In this document: piece by piece, positions 57,056 through 64,000 of the stretch
How positions within the stretch are numbered: the first letter of the stretch is position 1
How the letters are laid out: every line of letters begins with the position of its first letter
NCBI GenBank assembly: GCA_973895155.1
Contig: OZ316894.1
Coordinates: forward strand, 12,462,001 to 12,526,000
DNA from: Marsupella aquatica
Taxonomy: Eukaryota > Marchantiophyta
Direction of reading: 5' to 3'
DNA length: 64,000 nucleotides
Position numbers and translations under genes: made by a program
The notes under the pieces: model-generated
Seen by the model: the letters and a program-made list of their open reading frames with translations, nothing else
What the model was told of the DNA's origin: nothing
Database searches by the model: none

Positions 57056-57069
57056 GTCAAGGGGAAGAT
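57056..57069 (+). other. element C polypurine tract
   Basis: GTCAAGGGGAAGAT directly before the TGTTGGG start of the 3' LTR. It matches element A's tract. Confidence 0.85.
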
Positions 57070-57526
57070 TGTTGGGTATTTACTCTTACGTCTAGGTTAG
57101 GTATGACGTGGTTGGTACAACAACGTGGGTTGGTACAACTACGTGGTTAGGTACAACTACGTGATTAGGTACAACTATGTGGTCAGGTACAACTACGTGA
57201 TTAGGTACAACTATGTGGTTAGGTACAACTACGTGATTAGGTACAACTATGTGGTTAGGTACAACTAAGTTGCACACTATATCATAAGAGGCATGTGTGC
57301 TTGGAGAGGTAGAACCAAGACTCATTGTTATGGAGCCACTTGAGAGATAGGGAGAGCTTACACTGTGGAGACTCGGTATAGCCGACGGGCTTAGAGTTCA
57401 GTAAAGCTCTCTTGTGTGTTCCCGTGGACGTAGCCTCAAGGAGGTGAACCACGTATCTCTTGTGTCGACTATTGTGCGTTGGATGGTTCATGGGCTTGCC
57501 GTTGCGATCGTCGTCTATGCTCAACA
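57070..57526 (+). repeat. element C 3' LTR
   Basis: 457 bp, no difference from 50,959-51,415 noticed on reading. Followed by GTTTA. Confidence 0.95.
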
Positions 57527-57531
57527 GTTTA

Positions 57532-59078
57532 CCCCTTTCATGGCATGGAAGGGATTATTTCAGCATTTGGAGGGGCCACCCATAGATGACTACCATGAGT
57601 TTTGGAAGGCTCATTTGGTTGAGATTGAGGCATGAAGGCAGCATTGGTCACCTAATTACGTGTCCATCACCTATGGCACTAGTGCGGCTGCCCAACCCAT
57701 TGCCACAGCTGCTGCTTCTTCTAGCAGCACTAGCCAAAGTGGCACACCATCCACCAGCAGCACTCCAGCAGCATCCACCGCTACTCCTACTGGTGTGATT
57801 ATGATAGGAATTGGAGTTACGCCAGCATTTAACCCTGTGGTGGAATTCTTTGAGGTACTGAAGCAGAACTATCAGGGTGTAAGAACTGATAAGTTGAAGG
57901 GTCTTCAGGAGTTCCAGCGCAAGACTGGAGAGAATCTACGTGAGGCATACACTCGTATGCGCAGATTGATCACTGTCACCAAGGGAGTGACAGAGGCTCA
58001 GACAGTCCAGTTTTGGTATGCAATTTTGGACAGAGAATTGCGACGCAGAGTGAGAGATGTCACTCTGCTTAGGGATGCAGATCCCATATTAGCAGTTGTT
58101 TTTACCCTTTCTGAGTGCATTGAGCTCAATATGGTGAATGAGAAGGTGGTGACTTCCGGATTTGCCAAGGAAGCACCAAAGGCTGCATCTACATCCACAC
58201 CACATCCTACTGCACGAAAGAGCCAGAGGGAGAAGCCTACTGTACAAGAGTCTACCAGCCAGAGACCTGTGCCCTCTTATGCTGGACAGCAGTCAAGATG
58301 TTGGACCTGTGGTGGGGATCATGCACAGAGATATTTCCCAGATCATAGAGGATCAGGGGGAGCATCAGCGCCTGATCAGCGACAATGTAATCATTGTGAA
58401 GCTCCTGGACACACCAAAGATAGGTGTTTCTCACTCCACCCTGAGTTACAGAGAGGAGGATCCCGTACACATGATCAGGGAAGAGGAGGAGGAGGAGGTA
58501 GAGGTGGTGGATGTGGTCGTGGCATGCCACATGGAGGGAGACAGGGAGGTGACGTTGCCCCTGCTGTAACCATAGATCCAAAGGATGCTAAGATTGCTCA
58601 ATTGGAGCAACAACTAGCTGCCATGGCTAGTTCCCAGGTGAGACCTAATTCTGGTGATGGGGCATCTACATCCTATGGACCTTCCACATCCCATGGTCCT
58701 TCCACATCTTATGGAGCTAATGGAGACCTTGCCACCATGGGATTCATGTGTGGCAGTGCATATATTGATGCATCAGCAGCTTTGACACGTGGGGCAGCTA
58801 AAGCTCTTGAGCCCCGAGGAGCAATAGTGGAGCTAGATCCACAGAGGGGGGATGCACGTCGGCAGACAAAGCTTCCTCAATCTTTTACATTATCAAAGAT
58901 AGTTCAGATTGCCTCTATGAACCCGGTTCGGACAAACCCTGGCATGGGTAAGTTGGTAGAATCAGGTAGTGATGCAGCAGGGATGATAGGTACCCTGTTG
59001 GGGGTGACTACTGCCATAGTACGCACCCCATTATTTTCAGCGACAGACATGCTGAACTTGGGAGTTGGTCCGGCATAA
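57532..59078 (+). pseudogene. element E gag, C-terminal part
   Basis: Continues the frame of 50,679-50,958 with TPFMAWKGLFQHLEG, DDYHEFWKAHL, then a TGA at 57,633-57,635, and on to 59,078. Gag core: FEVLKQNYQGVRTDKLKGLQ, GENLREAYTRMRRLI, FWYAILDRELRRRVRDVTLL. Two zinc knuckles: CWTCGGDHAQRYF (last Cys lost) and CNHCEAPGHTKDRC (intact), followed by Gly-rich and Ser/Pro-rich linkers. A frameshift near 59,080-59,150 separates it from the protease. The element type is probably gypsy, but no RT is in view. Confidence 0.75.
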
Positions 59079-59154
59079 GTGTTCAGATTGGCAGCTACAC
59101 TTTGTGAGGACACTCCAGTGGGTAAGTGGGTAAGCAGCTTGCAGTGTTGAAGCA

Positions 59155-59515
59155 GTGAAGACCATGCCACCTACTGCTAGTAGTGAGACATGGCATGCAG
59201 TAGCAGCGAGGTTGGTGGATTTACCAGCACGCCCTACATTTGAGATGACTAGGTTTAAACCTAGTGTTGTGTTATTGGATAATCGGAGTGGTATCTTTCG
59301 ATTAGTTGGGCCTTCTAGGGCAGTATACCAGCCAGAGAGAGTGTTACTAGATATTGGTGCTCAGCCCTTGATGTTGGGTAAGTCTGCCATACGTGGATTG
59401 GGCTTGCGTCCAGTGGATTTGGAGGATTGTCCCTTTCCCATTCAGACTTCATTGGGGGGACCTACACCTACACAACACATTACCAGGAGACCTCTTGATT
59501 TGAGGATTTAGGAAG
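59155..59515 (+). pseudogene. element E protease-like segment, N-terminal part
   Basis: The retropepsin-like strand and flap region is recognised from RVLLDIGAQPLMLGKSAI. The active site reads D-I-G-A where D-S/T-G-A is expected, so it is probably inactive. The frame closes at 59,511 a few bases before solo LTR G'. The continuation beyond G' is at 63,719. Confidence 0.6.
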
Positions 59516-59520
59516 GTCAT

Positions 59521-62500
59521 TGTGACGGGGTCCCGCCACGGTAAGTCACCATTAGTGTCACCAGCAAGACACCTGTAAATAAATAAGCCCATAGACCGCG
59601 AGTTTTTTTAATGTTCTTTAAGTTTGTAAAGTTTTTTAAGCATCTCGGGATAGTCGGAGACCCCAACAGTTTTGTCTAGACCCGGGTTAATTATGGGGCA
59701 AAACTTGGGGGGTTTAAAATCGTGACCTTTCGGGAAGATAAGGAAGTCCGGGAAATAAGCATTTTTAATTTTTTTGGTAACACCCCTTCTAAAGCAACAC
59801 TCAGGCAGGACTGGGGGAGTATGGGGGGTTTAATTAAACCCCCATTAAATCCTTCCGCGAGTGGGCAGCTAGGGAGCCGGGCCTTAAAGAGTATGAGGGG
59901 ATCCATAAGAGGCAGCCCTGGAGCTGCCATGTGGAATCCCCATAAGGGGCAACCCAGGTGGGCGCCACCTGGCGTCTCCATAAGGGCAGGCGGGGCGCAT
60001 GGCAAGGGGGGCGATTAAGCCCTCTCAAGGAGCCCCTCTAACGGAGACCTCTTACCGAGCCCCGCGAGTGGGCAACCGGACGCACACAGGAGGAGGCCGA
60101 AAAGAAAAAAAAACATAAGGGGAGGTTTTAATTAAAACCCTCCCTTAAGGAGGGCTTCGTAGGCAAGCCCATAGGGCTGCGTGCCCAAAACCTTAAGGGG
60201 CACCGCGAGTACTAAGTAGGGAGGCCGCGAGTGGGAGAGGGCGAGCACTTGGGGGCCCATAAGGGGCAGCCCTAGAGCCGCCACGTGGAATCCCCAGGCT
60301 GAGAGAGGGCAGCCGGGGCGTGGGCAGCCGGGCCGCGGAGGAGGAGTAAGAGGAGTAAAGGAGGGGGGGTATTAAACCCTCCCGTGAGCCCGCGAGCGGG
60401 GGTGGCCGCAAGTGGGAGAGGGCAGTCGGGGGAGGGGGCAATTAAGCTCCCGCGAGCGAGGCGCAGGGGGCATCGGGGCCTGGGGAGGGCCATTAACGGG
60501 GAGCAGCCGGGACCCGCGAGCAAGCTGGGGCCGTGGCGCCCCAATGGCAACGCGCCCTGCATAGGGCCGCGCACCATTAAACGCCCCGCGAGGCAAGGCA
60601 AGAGAGGGCACCGGGGCGCATGGCAAAAGGAGGTGTCGGAGGCATTTTTTTGCCTTTTTGGTTCTTCTTTCCTCCCTCTTTTGCACGATCCTCTCCTTGC
60701 CGAAAGCAAAACTCGAGCTCTCTCCCAACACCTTGCCGAAAGCTCTCTCCACATTCTAATTATTTTTGAAGCTCTCTCTCTCATGGTGGATTGGTGGGGC
60801 TTGGTGGCGTGATTCTTCCGGGCATGAGCGGCAGCAGCACGGAGTGGATTCGGAGAGGATTGAGAGAAATAAATTAATCGGGCTACGGGGGCTGTTTCAG
60901 GCCAGGGAATTGACATTGCTACGGGTGACGGGATTTGGTGATTGAGGATTTGATTTCGAGATGCATGAATGCTAGATCAACCGGAGTTTAGTGTGGCATG
61001 CATTCGGAGATACAAGGCTGCTTACCGTGACTACGTGGAGACTTTGATTGCAAGGGAGAGAGAAGAGAGAGAAGCTACGATGAGCACGGGATTGGCAGCA
61101 GGTTCCACACCGGTGGGTAGGAGGATTTTTCGTCGAATTTATCCCAAGACCTCCGCCAAGGTGATGGAGGATTGTCAGAATATTTTCCAAGCCACCGGGG
61201 TTACAGAATTCATGAAGGTGGAGATTACCATCCCTCCGGAGAAGAGCTGGGACATTGAGGCCGGGATGGAGTTACGAACGGAGGGAATCTACTTTGAATG
61301 TCTCAAACGTGTAGTGCCCCATGTGGAGTTGGCTAGGCTGCTGTTTCTGGAGAATCAGAAATTCTCATTCACACCTCGGCACATTAGGGGAGAACTCACG
61401 TTGAAGATGGTGGCCACTTGGGTGATTAATCCCACCTCCACCACTGCCATCCCTCTTTCCGCTGTCAAGGATGTTGAGTATAAGGGATTCCCGGCCAAGA
61501 TTCATCAACGGGTCCTTGGCAACGTGCAATCCGGGGTGGTGAATGAAGAGCATTTCGTGGTAGCTATGGACATCAAAAACCACCCAGCCCATGTGTACGG
61601 ATGGTGGTACTACAGGTTGAAGAAGCTGTTGGCCGCTGATCCCGGGAGTGTGAAACCAGGTGGGGCTGTACATTTGATGGGGTCATTTGTATTGGCCAGG
61701 GCATAAGGGTTGATTGGTTCCCCGGGACAGGAAGACACGGGATCATCTCTCACCACGGAGATCCAGAGTATTGCCACTACCGTTTTAGGGAAGCTCACGG
61801 AGGAATCATCGTCGACTGGTGGGGATGACGATAGAGGAGAAGAAAACCAGGATGAGGACTACACGTTGGAGTGGCTTGAATCACTCGTGGGAGATCCGAA
61901 AAAGCCCCTGATCCGAAAAAGCCCTTGCTTCCTTGGCCTTGGTGGTCCACCAAGGCCAAAGAAGCAGAAGAGGTGGGAGCGTTGAGACAAGCATTGGCCA
62001 AAGAGAAGCAGAATTCTGGAGAAGTGGTGGAGTGGAGAAACCAGGTGGGAGCACTACGGAGTCAGGTGGCCGCCTTTGAGACACGAGCAAAGAGGAGTGA
62101 GGCCTTGAGTCTGGGGAAACGTAAGAGCCCCGGCACACCTAGCTCCACACTTTCCCCGGATTTGATCTCCCAGGCTATTGAGATGGTGGTGAAGGAGGTT
62201 AGTGGGAAGTATGGGCCCTTGTTGGATGGAGCCAAGAAGAGTCAGGAGAAGAGCAAGGGCTTGGAGAAGAAGCTCCGGGAGGTACAGAAATCGTTACGGG
62301 AGGCTCAGGTCAGTACGGGGATGCCACCCAGGTCTGTCACCCCCGGGACTCCCATGGCCACAGGGCAAGTTCTACCGTTGGAGTTGCGGTTCGGAGAAGA
62401 GGCTACCCTATGGAAGGACACCATTGGTGAGGGGTACATCAAGGCGTGGTAGGCCTTGGCCACTTTGAGGAAGCAAGGGAGCGGCAGCACGAAGAGTACC

Positions 62501-63713
62501 CCGGTAAAGAAGAAGAAAAGTGACATGGCACTCACTCCCGTGAGTGATGAAGAGGAGGCCCACTCACGGGGCACAAGCCAGGGCACCGAGAGTGAAGAAG
62601 AGGAGGAGTAGATAGTCGTACGGATGTGGTTGTACGGCCTCTGGATTTCCAACTTTTTTTTGAGGGGTCACTCACGGGCTTGTTGGAAAGAGCTCGCGGA
62701 GCTGATTCCCACAAGAGGCGGCGCTCCTCAAACGGAGCCAGGATGAGCAAGTTATGGCCCGGCGAAATTGTGTTTTCGCGATACGGAAACGACCATAACT
62801 CAGGCGCCCGATGTCCGTTGCAAGGGTGGCTGAGTAATTCGGGATCAGGAGGAGAAGGGCTATCCAAGGGTGAGCTCAAAAGTACAATTGATAGGGCACC
62901 TATTTTCGGCCATTGTGGGGTGCCTTGCACTTTCGGGGTTCACGGAGTACAGTTGGGGCGTCGTCGAAGGCACCGTTGGCCCCTTGTTTAGGGTTTAGGG
63001 TTTTAGCAGCATGTGTGTGCCGCATGCTTTTTAGTTTAGGGATTTCTTAGTGCAGGGTTTTAGCGGCGCCGCTAGGATAGCCGCCATCGTTGTGACCCCA
63101 CGAGGGGTGCTTTGGTGTGGTTTTTCGGTATTTAGGGGGAGAGCCCCGAAGTTGTTTGGGGGGGAACTCAGTCTAGTGTTTGTTTGAGGGAAGTTGTCTA
63201 GCAGGCCGAAGAGGGAATTCAGCCAGAGTAGTGAGGTGACAGCACAGTATTGTCCCAGGGAGGCAGGAGTTGGGCAGACGGCAGGAGGCCGTGTTGTCCT
63301 TGCAATGTATACGATTGTTCACCAAAAGATATGGATTTGGTTGGATTCCTGAATTCTGGGTGTGGTGTTCTCTCTCTTGTTGCACGGTTGTGTTCTTCCC
63401 CTAGCATGAATGTTTAGAGAAACTCATATGGTTTGGTCGACCCTGTGAGTGGGAGAGTGGTGACAGCACTTTGCCAAAGACTAGGAGGAGTAGGAATAGG
63501 ACAGTCCACGGGACTTGATCAAAAGCGGAGTGCACGTATAGTCGGTAGACTTGATCAAAAAATACATTTCCAGGAGCGGAAACGAATCTACTCATCCTTA
63601 GTAAGAAGTTACTCTGTATAGCATCCCTCCACGTCCCCGTCATACGATACAAACGATTATTAGTAGAAACTCAACGGTATTTGATGTGTTAATCGTTTGA
63701 TAAGCAGGTGACA
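59521..63713 (+). mobile_element. solo giant LTR G' (4,193 bp) inserted in element E
   Basis: TGTGACGGGG...GATAAGCAGGTGACA, flanked by GTCAT at 59,516-59,520 and 63,714-63,718, so it is a genuine insertion that later lost its internal part by LTR-LTR recombination. It has no primer site or gag. Internal order matches G's 5' LTR, including the long open frame. It is about 350 bp shorter, mostly from a deletion in the coiled-coil coding part. Confidence 0.88.
60969..62611 (+). pseudogene. LTR-encoded protein of G', degenerate copy
   Basis: ATG at 60,969 aligns with ATG 43,221 of G. Shared blocks: CIRRYKAAYRDYV, RIYPKTSAKVMED, IFQATGVTEFMKVEI, LRTEGIYFEC, HQRVLGNVQSG, YGWWYYRLKKLLAADPGSVK and GGAVHLMGSFVLAR. 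It stops at TAA 61,704-61,706 where G reads Ser-Glu-Gly. Downstream coding similarity continues: an acidic linker, a deletion of about 240 bases around 61,920, then coiled coil (VEWRNQVGALRSQVAAFETRAKR), LEKKLREVQKSLREAQ, TGQVLPLELRFGEEATLWKDTI, a TAG at 62,450-62,452, and an acidic C-terminus to 62,611. Function unknown. Confidence 0.75.
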
Positions 63714-63718
63714 GTCAT

Positions 63719-64000
63719 ACCACAGATAGCTCACAGATACAGGCGCGAGCTATACTGACTAAGGCAGAGTCATATGATGTGTTGGTGGGATGTACAATGC
63801 TCTACCCCATGGGATTTATTCTTGATTTTTGGGAGGAATCAGTGTCATATAGACCTGATTGGCAGTCAGGAGATGCTCGATTGAGCAAATTGCCAGTGAG
63901 ATTTAGTGGACCTGTGAGAGGCCCTAAATCCACACCATTGTCTTTGGCAGCATTCAATGGTGTAATTGCTGGACCTGATGATTTGATTGAGGGTATTGCG
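63719..64000 (+). pseudogene. element E protease or downstream region, continuation
   Basis: After the GTCAT duplication, coding-like sequence resumes to the right edge: QARAILTKAESYDVLVG, CTMLYPMGFILDFWEES, YRPDWQSGDARLSKLPVRF, LAAFNGVIAG. It is open to the end of the window. DVLVG...YPMGF fits the strand after the protease flap in a retropepsin-containing polyprotein; this is inference. Confidence 0.5.

Larger units (their letters stand above)
50959..57526 (+). mobile_element. Ty1/copia element C, apparently complete and young
   Basis: 6,568 bp: LTR 50,959-51,415, initiator-Met primer site 51,418-51,429, leader, gag 52,748-53,605, pol 53,651-56,878, polypurine tract just before 57,070, LTR 57,070-57,526. 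The target duplication GTTTA flanks it (50,954-50,958 and 57,527-57,531). The LTRs are the same length and I saw no difference between them, so insertion is very recent. All polyprotein domains are intact, with one UGA between gag and pol. It is inserted in the gag of element E. The same family as element A by R-U5, leader and pol, but with a different U3. Confidence 0.95.
48895..64000 (+). mobile_element. retroelement E inserted in G, itself twice interrupted
   Basis: Begins TGTTAGAG exactly where G's coding sequence breaks off. Own parts visible: a long non-coding 5' part (48,895-50,678), gag in two pieces (50,679-50,958 and 57,532-59,078), a protease-like segment (59,155-59,511) and a continuation after 63,718. 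The intervening pieces are copia C and solo LTR G', each with its own 5-bp target duplication. Removing C restores an uninterrupted gag frame at the junction. E's right end lies outside the window, so its target duplication cannot be checked. Gag has a stop and protease is frame-shifted, so E is dead. Confidence 0.7.

Noticed and set aside
60272-60916. Minus-strand 214-codon frame in G'
   Set aside because: Same GC-rich LTR stretch; not conserved with G in frame.
1-64000. tRNA, rRNA or small RNA genes
   Set aside because: I looked for B-box-like GGTTCGA-type sequence with a matching acceptor stem and for conserved rRNA blocks and saw none. A covariance-model scan would be needed to be sure.

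Overview
This window is nuclear DNA of a plant (streptophyte). It holds one large host gene, a multi-exon callose synthase of family GT48 on the + strand, at about 24.7-40.3 kb. Nearly everything else that can be named is retrotransposon sequence. Evidence for a plant: about 41 exons with GT-AG introns rebuild one continuous callose synthase of about 1,950 residues; the Ty1/copia elements carry the initiator-Met tRNA primer site; and one Ty3/gypsy element has a primer site of the tRNA-Asp type known from plant Tat/Athila-like elements. Exon-rich structure with introns mostly of 100-500 bases, plus an unusual gypsy lineage, make me lean towards a non-flowering plant or streptophyte alga. The sequence does not settle this.

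Layout. 1-10.09 kb: intergenic DNA with no convincing gene, containing decayed repeats, a C-rich island, tandem arrays and LINE-like 3' ends. 10,097-21,396: an old copia element (A, minus strand; 344-bp LTRs, 5-bp target duplication CAAAA) that holds a nested gypsy element (B, plus strand, 14.2-20.8 kb). One deletion seems to have removed B's left LTR together with half of A's gag. 21.4-23.1 kb: minus-strand LINE 3' end with tandem arrays. 23.1-24.7 kb: upstream region of the callose synthase. 24.7-40.3 kb: callose synthase. 40.3-41.7 kb: intergenic.

41,679 to the right edge is a nest of at least four insertions. Gypsy element G has a giant 4.5-kb LTR, a tRNA-Asp-like primer site and a gag. 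It is broken at 48,895 by a second retroelement E. E is broken in gag by an apparently intact copia element C (50,959-57,526; two 457-bp LTRs with no difference seen; duplication GTTTA). E is broken again in its protease region by a 4.2-kb solo LTR (G', 59,521-63,713; duplication GTCAT) of the same family as G.

Two observations stand out. First, both giant LTRs of the G family carry the same long open reading frame, starting at an equivalent ATG: a protein-coding gene inside an LTR. Second, copia elements A and C, which are clearly diverged, both have a UGA stop at the same codon between gag and pol, with pol continuing in the same frame. This suggests stop-codon readthrough as the way pol is expressed. 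All family assignments come from reading motifs; no database search was made.
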